A stretch of 64,000 nt of DNA from UBA1219 sp045601425 (GTDB taxonomy: Bacteria > Bacteroidota > Bacteroidia > Bacteroidales > P3), in contig JAZRZP010000040.1 in NCBI GenBank assembly GCA_045601425.1, positions 1 through 64,000 on the forward strand. Direction: 5' to 3'. Below are positions 51,964 to 60,660 of this stretch, one piece after another. A program made the position numbers and the translations under genes. The notes below the pieces were generated by a model. That model saw nothing but the letters and a program-made list of their open reading frames with translations, was not told the DNA's origin and did no database searches. The stretch's first letter is position 1, and each line of letters opens with the position of its first letter.

Positions 51964-52452
51964 TATCTGTTACTTTTAAATATTTGACATACAGTTATTA
52001 ATACCTTCAAAAGCAATATGGTGCCTGCTTTTCTACGGGTTTGCAAATTTACATATTTTTTTCCGTTTATATGAATTTAACGGCAAAAAAAATTCCATGC
52101 ATACTGCATTTTTTTAAAAAACACCGGTAATTGTCTGTTTTTCAATATGTTGGTATTAGGTGTGCTTTTTGCCGTCTGTTTTTTGGGTGTCGGGCAATCC
52201 GCGGCTGTGCAACGGGTGGTTTTCATAGACGGAAAAAGCTTGAATTTCCGTCCGATTTTCATGAAAATGTCCCGTAAAACAAATTTTTTTTCACTAAAAC
52301 AGTGTTTTGCCGAAATTTGTCTATGTTTATAATATTTTGATACACAATGATATGTGAAAATGTTTTCAAAAAAAGTAAAAAAAAATTTGTCGGAATGAAA
52401 AAAAATCGTACTTTTGCAATCTCAAAACGAAGAGAAAGTTCTTTGAGAAAAC
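51964..52452. other. 489-bp intergenic region
   Basis: Contains the threonine dehydrogenase promoter box TAAATTTG (52044-52051, minus) and the tRNA promoter box TACTTTTG (52409-52416, plus). In between, an inverted repeat GACGGAAA/TTTCCGTC (52227-52251) stands alone. A 61-codon plus reading frame at 52147-52332 has no support. Nothing else seen. Confidence 0.5.
52409..52416 (+). promoter_or_regulatory. tRNA-Asp promoter -7 box TACTTTTG
   Basis: TAnnTTTG match 37 bp before the tRNA. Confidence 0.65.
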
Positions 52453-52527
52453 GGTTCGGTAGTTCAGTTTGGTTAGAATACATGCCTGTCACGCATGGGG
52501 TCGCGAGTTCGAGTCTCGTCCGGACCG
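52453..52527 (+). tRNA. tRNA-Asp (anticodon GTC)
   Basis: Cloverleaf folds with acceptor GGTTCGG/CCGGACC (one G-T pair), anticodon stem CATGC/GCATG around loop CTGTCAC (GTC at 52488-52490), and T-arm GCGAG/CTCGT. Discriminator base G suits tRNA-Asp. The CCA end is not encoded. Confidence 0.95.
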
Positions 52528-52528
52528 C

Positions 52529-52560
52529 AGGAAGCTCTCAAGAAAATGAGGGCTTTTTTT
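52529..52560 (+). terminator. Terminator after tRNA-Asp
   Basis: AAGCTCTC/GAGGGCTT (one G-U pair) with an 8-base loop, then seven T. Confidence 0.75.
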
Positions 52561-52622
52561 GTGCAGATACGCAACGAGTTGTTTGAAATGAATGAAGCAC
52601 AACAGCAAAAAGCTACAAAATC

Positions 52623-53014
52623 GGGGCCGACCGGTTTTGACAGCAAGGATAATGGGTTTGTAAGCACGCAGGTTCACCGCATCAATAACCTCAACCAAGG
52701 GTGCAAAACAATAATTGGCGAAAATACTTACGCTCTTGCTGCTTAATCGAAGCATAGTAGATTAGCTTAATTCTGCCCAAAGTGGGCGGAACAGGACATC
52801 TCCCGGAAACCACTCCCATCGGTTGACGACTCGGAGGTGCTCGCGAGAATGGGATAGCAGTGCGTTTTTCCCGCCCGCATTGTGAATTTTTAGGGAATAA
52901 GGTCTGTCTTGGGTGTCTTTGTCCGTGGCAGATTCGAAAAACAACCAAAGAATAAGCGTGTAGAAAGCAGATTTGTTACTTGTTTGGACGGCGGTTCGAC
53001 TCCGCCCGGCTCCA
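52623..53014 (+). ncRNA. ssrA: Transfer-messenger RNA (tmRNA)
   Basis: Rescues stalled ribosomes. The 392-nt RNA has a tRNA-like acceptor GGGGCCG/CGGCTCC (one G-U) with discriminator A, the T-arm GGCGGTTCGACTCCGCC at the 3' end, and an inner tag frame at 52717-52746 coding GENTYALAA and a stop, which fits Bacteroidales tags such as GENNYALAA. CCA is not encoded. It lies 96 bp after tRNA-Asp; a hairpin GTCCGGC/GCCGGAC at 53024-53044 may end it. Confidence 0.95.
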
Positions 53015-53192
53015 CTGAAAGTATGTCCGGCATGTTCCGCCGGACCCCCGTCAGCCTTACTTAATGAACAGCGCCTGTTCCGGTGCAGACTTTGTTTTTG
53101 CCTGTACCCGGAGAACGTGCCGTATTTTGTACGGCAAAAAATAAAAACACACATTGTGCGTTATGTAAAGACAAAACAAATACATTTCATTC

Positions 53193-55004
53193 ATGAAAAA
53201 AATATTCCTCATACTCGGTCTGGCCACAGCGTTCTGTGCATATTCGCAGAAAAACCTCGAAATTTCGCCGAAGCTCAAGGAAGTCACCGTTTATTATCAG
53301 GGTGCGGAACTTTCGCATACGGCTTCGGCAACACTCGAAAAAGGCGAAAACGAAGTCGTAATCAAAGGTTTGAGCCCCAACATCATGTCGAGCAGCCTCA
53401 AAATAGAAGCCACCGGTGGTGTCGTGATTTCAGCATCCGAACTTACCCCGAATTATGTTACCGAGGTGAAGAATTCTGCCAAAGTGCAGAAACTGAAGGA
53501 TTCCATCGACATGTATGAAAACAGGTTGTCGCAGATAAACTCGGATATAAACACCAACAAGTCACTTCAGGACTTGCTTCTCAAGGGTGTCACGCACAAC
53601 GTTTCGGGCGAAAAGGAAGCCGGTTCCACCGAAAAGGTGACCAGAAACATGGAGTATTACAAGACCCAGTCGCGTGAACTCAACAGCCAGAAAACGGCTC
53701 TCGTCGGGAAGCAGACCGAAGTCTTCGCCACCTTGTCGCGGCTGAAGAAACAGCTGAACACCGAAACGCTTTCGACGAAAAAACAGACTTCGGATCTCCG
53801 CATTTCCCTTTCGTCGCCCATGTTGCAGACAAGCACTTTCACCGTAACATACTATACCGAAGATGCCGGCTGGGAACCAGTACACGACATTGTGGTTGCT
53901 TCCGAGGACAAGCCGGTAAGCATTATTACAACCCGTGCTCAGGTTTGTCAGAGAACGGGACTGGACTGGAACAACACCAAAATCACCCTTTCCACAGGCA
54001 AGCCCAATCTCAGCAGAATGGCTCCGGAAATCGGCACTTGGTTCCTTAAGGAGAAATATCAGGCTTCGGGTTACGGATATTACAATTCTTCTGCGAAAGG
54101 CAAGTCTCGCAGCGCTGCCATGAAGAACTCCATGGTGACCCTTGCGGAAGCCGAAGATTATGAAGAAGATGCTGCCGCTGTGGAAACCGGCACATCGCAG
54201 GTATCGACACTGTATTTCGTAAACGGTAACATGGTTTCGGCACAGGATTTCAGCCAAATAGGAACCGACCAGATAAAGAAAAAGGAAACCCTTTCGGAAA
54301 AAGAGACCGCAGAACGTTTCGGATATTACAATTCGGTTGCTGTGGCCATCACCACCAAGAGCATGGAGGATTACGTCACACAATCGGATAACCAGCTCAA
54401 CCGCACGTTTGAAATAGACCTCCGCTACAACATCCCCGGCAACGGAAAGACCCAGAACATACAGATTGGCAAGCAGCAGGTCGACGCGGAATACAGATAC
54501 CTCTGCATACCCAAAATGGAAACCGAAACCTACCTCATTGCCGAACTCAAGAACTGGGAAAAACTGAGTCTGCTCAGCGGTTCGGCCAACATAACCTACG
54601 GCACTTCCTTCATCGGAAAAACCTACATCGACGCCGCCTCGGCAGGAAAACTTTCGCTCACACTGGGTGTGGACAAACGCATCGCCGTGAAACGCGAAAA
54701 GATGAAGGATTTCAGCGTGGTGAAATTCCTCGGCAGCGACACCAAAGTCACCATGACTTACAAGATTACCGTAAAGAACAACAAGAACAAGAGCATAAAA
54801 CTCACCGTAAAGGACCAGTACCCGATTTCTACGAACAAGAAGTATGAGGTTGAACTGCTTAAAGAAACCACCAGCCCTGCCGCCAAGGATGAGAATACGG
54901 GCGTCATAACATGGGAAACAGAACTCGCTCCGGCTGCAAATGCTGAATACATAATAAGTTACAGTGTGAAATACCCCAAGTCGGTCCAGTTGAATATTGA
55001 GTAG
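53193..55004 (+). CDS. DUF4139 (mucoidy inhibitor MuiA-like) secreted protein
   Basis: 603 residues with a signal peptide (MKKIFLILGLATAFCAYS). An N-terminal DUF4140-type beta domain (VTVYYQGAELSHTASATL) is followed by coiled coil (105-210) and a large DUF4139 beta domain (FTVTYYTEDAGWEPVHDIVV ... TGLDWNNTKITLSTGKP ... FEIDLRYNIPGNGKTQNI). The family is secreted and of unknown function; MuiA itself was named for an effect on mucoid growth. It is followed after 3 bp by a small lipoprotein gene, so they form an operon. Confidence 0.88.
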   Translation: MKKIFLILGLATAFCAYSQKNLEISPKLKEVTVYYQGAELSHTASATLEKGENEVVIKGLSPNIMSSSLKIEATGGVVISASELTPNYVTEVKNSAKVQKLKDSIDMYENRLSQINSDINTNKSLQDLLLKGVTHNVSGEKEAGSTEKVTRNMEYYKTQSRELNSQKTALVGKQTEVFATLSRLKKQLNTETLSTKKQTSDLRISLSSPMLQTSTFTVTYYTEDAGWEPVHDIVVASEDKPVSIITTRAQVCQRTGLDWNNTKITLSTGKPNLSRMAPEIGTWFLKEKYQASGYGYYNSSAKGKSRSAAMKNSMVTLAEAEDYEEDAAAVETGTSQVSTLYFVNGNMVSAQDFSQIGTDQIKKKETLSEKETAERFGYYNSVAVAITTKSMEDYVTQSDNQLNRTFEIDLRYNIPGNGKTQNIQIGKQQVDAEYRYLCIPKMETETYLIAELKNWEKLSLLSGSANITYGTSFIGKTYIDAASAGKLSLTLGVDKRIAVKREKMKDFSVVKFLGSDTKVTMTYKITVKNNKNKSIKLTVKDQYPISTNKKYEVELLKETTSPAAKDENTGVITWETELAPAANAEYIISYSVKYPKSVQLNIE

Positions 55005-55007
55005 AAA

Positions 55008-55358
55008 ATGAAGACAAGATTTCTTACATTGCTTGTACCGGCAATGCTGCTGCTTGCCTCGTGCGGCGGCGGTGACCAGAATTTCATCGGAACATGGAAA
55101 ACCGTGCAGACTTCCGACAGTGCTCATGCTTACGAGGGTTTTACGTTGGGTATCAACGGTATAGCTTCTTCTGTAAAGGATCCTCTTAACCAGTACAACC
55201 ACTGGAAATCCGGAAACGGCATCATTCTGCTTTCAGGAAAACGATTTTCCGATACTTCGGTCGTGCCTTTCACCGACACGTTGGAAATAGAAAAGTTTTC
55301 CGGTGATACACTCGTGGTGAGTTCAGGCGGAAGAACAAGAATATACGTTAGAGAATGA
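55008..55358 (+). CDS. Small lipoprotein, lipocalin-like
   Basis: 116 residues with lipoprotein signal ending LLASC (Cys19). The mature part NFIGTWKTVQ and following strands resemble the opening of small lipocalin-like Bacteroidetes proteins. Function unknown. Second gene of the DUF4139 operon, closed by an 18-bp stem terminator. Confidence 0.75.
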   Translation: MKTRFLTLLVPAMLLLASCGGGDQNFIGTWKTVQTSDSAHAYEGFTLGINGIASSVKDPLNQYNHWKSGNGIILLSGKRFSDTSVVPFTDTLEIEKFSGDTLVVSSGGRTRIYVRE

Positions 55359-55375
55359 TTTTCAAACGCTTGCAT

Positions 55376-55418
55376 AAGTGCTTGGAACAGTCAAAATGAC
55401 TGTTCCAAGCACTTTTTT
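55376..55418. terminator. Strong bidirectional terminator
   Basis: Perfect 18-bp stem from AAGTGCTTGGAACAGTCA and its complement around AAA, with T6 after it; lies between the convergent lipoprotein and PH-domain genes. Confidence 0.92.
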
Positions 55419-55433
55419 CCGTAATCACGTATC

Positions 55434-55808
55434 TTACAGCAGGTGTTCTGCCAAGGATCTCTGTATGCCCTTGACGTCTATTTTGCGGCTGAATTCCTTT
55501 TTGATAGGAAGTTCCGAGCCTTTTACCCAGATTTTCATCTCGCAGTCATCGTCAATAGTGCCGGCGGTTTCTATTGAAAATTGGACTATGGAACTGTATG
55601 GAATCGTGCGGTATTCACGTTTGCTTCCGGTCAATCCCTGTACATCGAGCATGATGAGACGTTTGCTGGTGAAAACCCATTTGTCGCGGAAAACCTGATA
55701 TGCGGATTCCAAAGTTTCACCATTGCACAAAATAGGTGCGAATTCCTGTTCCAGTTTGGCAATGTCAACTTCTGTCGCGTTGCCCAATAAATTGTTGATA
55801 AATCCCAT
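55434..55808 (-). CDS. PH-domain-containing protein
   Basis: 124 residues from the ATG at 55806-55808 (MGFINNLLGNATEVDIAKLEQ). The C-terminal part (YQVFRDKWVFTSKRLIMLDVQGLTGSKREYRTIPYSSIVQFSIETAG) is the bacterial pleckstrin-homology pattern. No signal or membrane helix, so probably cytosolic; function unknown. The promoter box TACATTTG at 55904-55911 supports a start downstream of 55859. Confidence 0.82.
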   Translation of the reverse strand: MGFINNLLGNATEVDIAKLEQEFAPILCNGETLESAYQVFRDKWVFTSKRLIMLDVQGLTGSKREYRTIPYSSIVQFSIETAGTIDDDCEMKIWVKGSELPIKKEFSRKIDVKGIQRSLAEHLL

Positions 55809-55903
55809 GGTTTTTTGTTGCGGACTTCTGTTTTCGATGTCATCGTTCCGGCACTGCAAACTCCGTGAAGTCCTTTAGCCGAAATTCACAGTGAACGGAA
55901 TTA

Positions 55904-55911
55904 CAAATGTA
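55904..55911 (-). promoter_or_regulatory. PH-domain gene promoter -7 box TACATTTG
   Basis: Minus-strand TAnnTTTG box 96 bp before the start. Confidence 0.55.
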
Positions 55912-55951
55912 CGATTTTTTTCTGTATGATTTTTGTTTTTTTGTTGTTGTG

Positions 55952-56060
55952 TTGAAAATCAAGTTATTACAAAATATTGCCGATATGCATGGACTTTATG
56001 AGAAGTACTAAAAAATTTCTTATGATTGCAAGTTGTCAAGGGAAAAACTTCCGGTTTCAC
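55952..56060 (+). mobile_element. Decayed left end of an IS982-like element, copy 1
   Basis: About 100 bp matching, with many changes, the start of the remnant at 56897-57184: both read (G)AAAATCAA-TT-TTACAAAATA before an ATG, and then M-H-G-L-Y-E-K-Y-stop-K-I against M-H-N-F-H-A-K-Y-A-K-I. The internal stop shows that it is dead. Confidence 0.5.
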
Positions 56061-56173
56061 TTCATTTGCTTGAAAAAAGTTGATTGCATAATCGCTTTCA
56101 TCCCGAGAAGTGTAACCCATGAGTGTGTTTTTTATTTCAAAAGACATTGGATTGGTGGCAGTTCAACGTTTGT

Positions 56174-56812
56174 TCATGGTTTTTTCAGAACGATGGGGTG
56201 AAATTCATAATTGACATTCATTGCACAATAGTGGTAAGGAGCACCGTGGTCGGAGCGGGGGTGATGCCACCTTAAATCCAGATTGAAAACAGAATAATCG
56301 ATGACGATTTTGACATGATCGCCAATCTTGTATGAAACCCCAATGTCAATTCCAAAATGCCTGCCATCCTGTAGTTCCGAACCCTTACAAAATATTCCCC
56401 ACATATCATCGCCGAACATGATGTCCGGAACCGATTCAGGATATATCAGATTGAAATTATCCAAGGACCCTCCGATGCGTACCCCCCAGTGGCGTGGCAG
56501 GTGGAATTCGTATCCTATGCTGGTGCTGTAGAACACATACACGTAGTTTTTGTAATCATACAAGGATTCCCCTTGATCTACATTCTTGGGTCCGACTCCG
56601 AACATGATGTATGCTTGTCCGTGTTTATATTCCAAAGACAACCCCACAATCCCTTTTACGGTTGTGGCATGTCCCCAAGTTGGGTGATGGCAGGGAGCGT
56701 TGTATCCGATTGCAGCTCCGGCGAAAGGTGTAATGCTCGGTTTGAACTCCACTTGGGCAAACACTCTCGATGCCAAGTATGCGAAAACGATAACCGATAG
56801 CGTTTTTTTCAT
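56174..56812 (-). CDS. Outer-membrane beta-barrel-like protein
   Basis: 212 residues with a signal peptide (MKKTLSVIVFAYLASRVFA) and alternating aromatic/polar strands (VYVFYSTSIGYEFHLPRHWGVRIGGSL ... FGIDIGVSYKIGDHVKIVIDYSVF), ending in a strand NVNYEFHPIV. It looks like a small outer-membrane barrel. No close family recognised. It lies between two remnants of one insertion sequence, so it may have arrived with them. Confidence 0.75.
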   Translation of the reverse strand: MKKTLSVIVFAYLASRVFAQVEFKPSITPFAGAAIGYNAPCHHPTWGHATTVKGIVGLSLEYKHGQAYIMFGVGPKNVDQGESLYDYKNYVYVFYSTSIGYEFHLPRHWGVRIGGSLDNFNLIYPESVPDIMFGDDMWGIFCKGSELQDGRHFGIDIGVSYKIGDHVKIVIDYSVFNLDLRWHHPRSDHGAPYHYCAMNVNYEFHPIVLKKP

Positions 56813-56896
56813 AGAACGGGAAACCTATTGGATGAATTAATTTGTTGATGATTTCTTTCAAAAAAAGTTGTGTATGTTAATAATTTTTCGTATCTT

Positions 56897-57184
56897 GTAG
56901 TGAAAATCAAATTGTTACAAAATACTACCGCCATGCACAACTTTCATGCAAAGTACGCAAAAATTCTTGACATATGCAAGCGTTTCTCGAAAAATCTTGT
57001 CAACGAACTCGGAAATGTGCCCAGAAGAGGTGTCGTGCCCAAGTTTTCTGCATTGACTCAAAACCCATCGTGGTGTGCCGTATCGCCAGAGTCATCAGCA
57101 AGATTGCATCTTTCACTGCATTACAATATGTCAATTATCTCTCGGGGCAGACCCCTTGGTCATATCAAATATGCTCTCGGTTGA
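56897..57184 (+). mobile_element. IS982-like transposase remnant, copy 2 (internal deletion)
   Basis: The N-terminal reading MHNFHAKYAKILDICKRFS..NLVNELGNVPRRGVVPKFS matches the start of IS982-type transposases. After a short junction the C-terminal piece SKIASFTALQYVNY appears in one frame and RGRPLGHIKYAL in the other. The catalytic middle is missing and the frame is broken, so it cannot transpose. No intact ends or target duplication seen. Confidence 0.6.
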
Positions 57185-57348
57185 TTCCGCCAACGGGTAA
57201 GTCTTAATTTCAGATATTAAAACTTTCACGAATTACATTAAGATACGAGTAAAATAAAAGATCCAAGTGTACATGGAGAACTACGAAAATCTATGACTTT
57301 CGTCAATTTCTGACTCCTATTTCATTGAATCACTGCTTCTTATGTCTA

Positions 57349-57762
57349 TTAATAGACATTCAAGAATGCTATTATTACTCCAGCAATCAGTCCGATCAAT
57401 TGGACAATACCTATGAAAGTAAGCCATCCATTGCTTACCTTTTGTATTTTTTCATCATTATTTTTTTTTTCAGTAACAACCGCTCTTGATAAAGATTCTA
57501 TTTCTTCTTCGGTCAAATCAATTGTAAAACTGTATTTACAATACAAAGTGTTACCATAGCCGTTCGGATAACTGCACCAATAGGTTCCGGGTTCATCTAA
57601 CACAAAAGGAATGATATCATCGATAGACGATTCATATTTTACAAACTTGGGAAGACCACACTCTTCTTCTGAATCGTGAATTGCTTACAAAATAAGAGTT
57701 TTCTTTCTGGATAATTCATCCTGTTTTTTCTGTTTGATAAAATCTTCAACAATATTGTTCAT
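57349..57762 (-). pseudogene. Unknown membrane protein gene interrupted by an in-frame stop
   Basis: From the ATG at 57760-57762 the frame reads 25 codons (MNNIVEDFIKQKKQDELSR then KKTLIL) to a TAA at 57685-57687. The same frame then goes on without further break through DSEEECGLPKFVKYE and FVLDEPGTYWCSYPNGYG to a C-terminal helix LTFIGIVQLIGLIAGVIIAF. It may be a nonsense-mutated gene; a GTG start at 57603 would give an 84-residue product. Leader motif copy C lies 9 bp ahead of the ATG. Confidence 0.6.
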
Positions 57763-57770
57763 AAATACCT

Positions 57771-57793
57771 CCCTGATTCGTGTCGGGTACAAC
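57771..57793 (-). promoter_or_regulatory. Repeated leader motif, copy C
   Basis: Minus strand reads GTTGTACCCGACACG then AATCAGGG, 8 bp before the ATG at 57762. Third copy of the motif seen at 25406 and 49569. Confidence 0.65.
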
Positions 57794-57889
57794 TTTTAAA
57801 GTTTATTTGTTGTTTTTGTTTTGCAGATTAAATAAAACACATATAACTTTCAATCTGCATGATTTGCCATGAATACCAGAATTCCATTC

Positions 57890-59428
57890 CTATTTCCCCC
57901 AGTTTTCCCTGTCGAGGCTGCGGAAATTGATGGCTTCGGAGAGGTGTTCCACCGAGATATTCTCGGCACCGTCGAGGTCGGCGATGGTGCGGGCAACTTT
58001 CAGTATGCGGTCGTAGGCACGGGCCGATAGACCGAGCTTGTCCATGGCAATCTTCAGTATTTCCTGTCCTTCCTCGTCAACTTTGCAGAACTGGTGGAAG
58101 AGCTTGGAACCTATTTGTGCGTTGCAATGTATTCCGGGATGGTCCTTGTAGCGTTCTTCCTGTATCAGGCGTGCCTTTATCACGCGTTCACGTATCTGGG
58201 CCGAAGTTTCGGACGCCTGCCTCTTGGTGAGTTCCTTGAAAGGCACAGGAACTACTTCCACGTGCAGGTCGATTCGGTCGAGAAGCGGCCCCGATATTTT
58301 ATTCAGATATTTGTGCACTGCACCGGGGGCGCAGGTACACGGTATGTCGGGGTGGTTGTAGTATCCGCATGGGCAGGGGTTCATGGCGGCTATCAGCATG
58401 AAACTCGCCGGATATTCCGTAGAAACTCTGGCACGGGAGATGGTCACCTTCCGTTCCTCCATAGGCTGGCGGAGCACTTCCAAGACCTGTCTCTTGAACT
58501 CGGGGAGTTCGTCAAGAAAAAGCACACCGTTGTGAGCCAGCGATATCTCGCCCGGCTGGGGAATGGTGCCTCCCCCGACTAGTGCCACGTCGGAAATGGT
58601 GTGGTGCGGAGACCGGAACGGACGTACGGCTATGAGGGCGTCTTCTTTTTTCATCTTGCCTGCCACCGAGTGTATCTTGGTGGTTTCGAGCGACTCGTAA
58701 AGGTTCAGCGGAGGCAGAATCGACGGCATGCGTTTTGCCAGCATCGTCTTTCCGCTGCCCGGAGGTCCTATCAGAATCACGTTGTGTCCGCCTGCGGCGG
58801 CAATTTCCAAAGCACGTTTTATGTTTTCCTGACCTTTCACGTCGGCAAAGTCGAACTCGTATTCGTTCAGGCTGTTGTAGAACTCCTTGCGTGTGTCGAA
58901 TTCGGTTCTTTCCATGGTTGCCGTACCATCGAAAAAGTCGATGACTTCCTTTATGTTTTCGGCACCATATACTTCAAGATCGTTCACAATGGCGGCTTCG
59001 CGGGCATTGGCCTTTGGCAGTATTATGCCTTTGAAACCTTTGTTGCGGGCTTCGATGGCAATGGGCAGCACACCCTTGATTGGTTGCAGTCCGCCGTCGA
59101 GCGACAGTTCGCCCATGATTATGTAATTTCCTATCTCATCAGATTTTATCTGTTCTGAAGCCGCCAGTATGCCGATGGCCAAGGTGAGGTCGTATGCCGA
59201 ACCCTCCTTGCGTATGTCGGCGGGAGCCATGTTTATCACCACTTTCTTGCCCGGTATGCGGTAGCCGAACTGCCCGAGTGCGGAATCTATGCGCTGCTGG
59301 CTCTCCTTCACGGCGTTGTCGGGCAAACCCACCAAGGTAAAATTGACACCCTGTTCCACGTTCACTTCTACCGTTATCGTTATCGCGTTTACTCCATAAA
59401 TCGCACTGCCATAAGTCTTTACTAACAT
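57890..59428 (-). CDS. comM: ComM/YifB family AAA+ ATPase (Mg-chelatase-like)
   Basis: Hexameric helicase-type ATPase that in other bacteria helps branch migration during natural transformation. The 512 residues have the N-terminal ChlI domain (VNFTLVGLPDNAVKESQQRI, FVIMGELSLDGGLQPIKGVLP-like), Walker A LIGPPGSGKTMLAKR, Walker B VLFLDELPEF, and the zinc-type MNPCPCGYYNHPDIPCTCAPG insert. Full length. Whether this organism takes up DNA is unknown. A TATATTTG box lies at 59473-59480. Confidence 0.93.
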   Translation of the reverse strand: MLVKTYGSAIYGVNAITITVEVNVEQGVNFTLVGLPDNAVKESQQRIDSALGQFGYRIPGKKVVINMAPADIRKEGSAYDLTLAIGILAASEQIKSDEIGNYIIMGELSLDGGLQPIKGVLPIAIEARNKGFKGIILPKANAREAAIVNDLEVYGAENIKEVIDFFDGTATMERTEFDTRKEFYNSLNEYEFDFADVKGQENIKRALEIAAAGGHNVILIGPPGSGKTMLAKRMPSILPPLNLYESLETTKIHSVAGKMKKEDALIAVRPFRSPHHTISDVALVGGGTIPQPGEISLAHNGVLFLDELPEFKRQVLEVLRQPMEERKVTISRARVSTEYPASFMLIAAMNPCPCGYYNHPDIPCTCAPGAVHKYLNKISGPLLDRIDLHVEVVPVPFKELTKRQASETSAQIRERVIKARLIQEERYKDHPGIHCNAQIGSKLFHQFCKVDEEGQEILKIAMDKLGLSARAYDRILKVARTIADLDGAENISVEHLSEAINFRSLDRENWGK

Positions 59429-59472
59429 ATTTACCTTGTTTTTTTAATTGAAATTTGTTTTTATTGAACCTG

Positions 59473-59480
59473 CAAATATA
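59473..59480 (-). promoter_or_regulatory. comM promoter -7 box TATATTTG
   Basis: Minus-strand TAnnTTTG box 45 bp before the comM start. Confidence 0.65.
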
Positions 59481-59658
59481 CAAAAAAATTGTAAAACGGG
59501 ATTTTTTCCGGCAATTTTTATTTTCATAATCACCGTCATCGTCGGAAGTGGTATCGGAGAATGAATTCAATATAACGTTTGTGTGATTTTTTTATACCTG
59601 ACAATCAGTTGTTTATGTTTTTTGTAAAGTTAAATAAAGTTAAATATGCAAAAAACTC

Positions 59659-59691
59659 TTGACTCGTACCTAAGGTTATAGTGTATTTTTG
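59659..59691 (+). promoter_or_regulatory. MerR gene promoter with overlapping operator-like palindrome
   Basis: TTGAC (59659-59663) and TATTTTTG (59684-59691) are 20 bp apart, and the spacer holds ACCTAAGGT, a small palindrome as expected for a MerR-family site. Just upstream AAAGTTAAAT is repeated in tandem (59626-59645). Confidence 0.55.
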
Positions 59692-59704
59692 CAAATGAAT
59701 TTCA

Positions 59705-60550
59705 ATGCGCAGCGAAATGGAGTATAAAATAAAGTTACAAATCGGCGAATTCTCAAAGCTTTGCGGTGTCACGGTGAAGACTCTGCGTTTCTACGAAAAG
59801 AAAGGCCTTCTGTATCCGGCTGAAACGGATGAAAATACGGGTTACCGTTATTATTACGTGAGCCAGTTTCAGCAGATGCAGACAATCTGCGGTCTGAAAG
59901 AATCGGGTTTTTCCCTCGACGAGATTTTCGAAATAATGAAAAACGAATCCTGTGTCCCAACCATGGAACTGTTGGAAAGGAAACTCGAACAGACCGAAGC
60001 CTTGTTGCACAAAATAGTGTCTTGCCGCGACAGACTGCAGAGCATGCTGGATTCCCAGAAAAAAATTCAGAAAATGGAAAAAATCACAATTCAGAAGTTA
60101 CCTGCAATCATCGTTGCATCTCATCGTACAATTATCAGAACACCTTCATCTTTGGGTGAAAAGTGTGTTAATGTCATCGGACCGGAAATGGCTCGGTTAG
60201 GTTGTAAATGTCCACTCCCAGGATATTGTTTTACGGTTGTCCACGACGATGAATACAAATCAACCGATATCGACATTGAATATTGCGAGCAGGTGGAGGA
60301 AATGGGCGAAGATTCCGATATCATAACCTTCAAGAAACTCCCCGAAGTCCCGACTGCAGTGTGTATGAAATGTTATGGCTCGTACGAAAAAATGCCGCAA
60401 AATTACATGGATATGTATGCCTACATAGAAAAGAAAAATTATAAAATTGTTGGCGAACTGCGTGCAAGCTACGTTGATGGGATATGGAACGAAGCCGATC
60501 CTGAAAAATGGCTTACAATAATTCAAGTACCGGTGGAAAAAATAAATTGA
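59705..60550 (+). CDS. MerR family regulator with GyrI-like effector domain
   Basis: Transcription factor of 281 residues: MerR helix-turn-helix (LQIGEFSKLCGVTVKTLRFYEKKGLLYPAETDENTGYRYY), a dimerisation coiled coil (about 85-125), and a C-terminal GyrI/BmrR-type ligand-binding domain (PAIIVASHRTIIRTPSSLGEKC ... VCMKCYGSYEKMPQNYMDMYAYI). Such regulators bind drugs or other small hydrophobic compounds. The start could be the ATG at 59717. No efflux pump is adjacent; the next genes are a phosphatidyltransferase and a GNAT enzyme. Confidence 0.9.
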   Translation: MRSEMEYKIKLQIGEFSKLCGVTVKTLRFYEKKGLLYPAETDENTGYRYYYVSQFQQMQTICGLKESGFSLDEIFEIMKNESCVPTMELLERKLEQTEALLHKIVSCRDRLQSMLDSQKKIQKMEKITIQKLPAIIVASHRTIIRTPSSLGEKCVNVIGPEMARLGCKCPLPGYCFTVVHDDEYKSTDIDIEYCEQVEEMGEDSDIITFKKLPEVPTAVCMKCYGSYEKMPQNYMDMYAYIEKKNYKIVGELRASYVDGIWNEADPEKWLTIIQVPVEKIN

Positions 60551-60580
60551 AAATCATTGTCGCAGATAAAAAATTAACCG

Positions 60581-60588
60581 TATCTTTG
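60581..60588 (+). promoter_or_regulatory. Promoter -7 box TATCTTTG
   Basis: Exact box 73 bp before the CDP-alcohol phosphatidyltransferase gene. Confidence 0.7.
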
Positions 60589-60660
60589 CGGGTGTTTTTT
60601 TTACAAACCATAGGTATGAAAACAAACCAGAAGGGGTGTGTACCGGTAATGATCTGAAAT

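Noticed and set aside
52147..52332. 61-codon plus-strand frame with a signal-like start
   Set aside because: No promoter box, no family, composition like the surrounding gap.
52489..52948. Several short frames over the tRNA-Asp/tmRNA region
   Set aside because: They overlap well-folded RNA genes on either strand.
53562..55202. 546-codon minus-strand frame
   Set aside because: Antisense to the DUF4139 gene; no motifs and runs across the adjacent lipoprotein gene.
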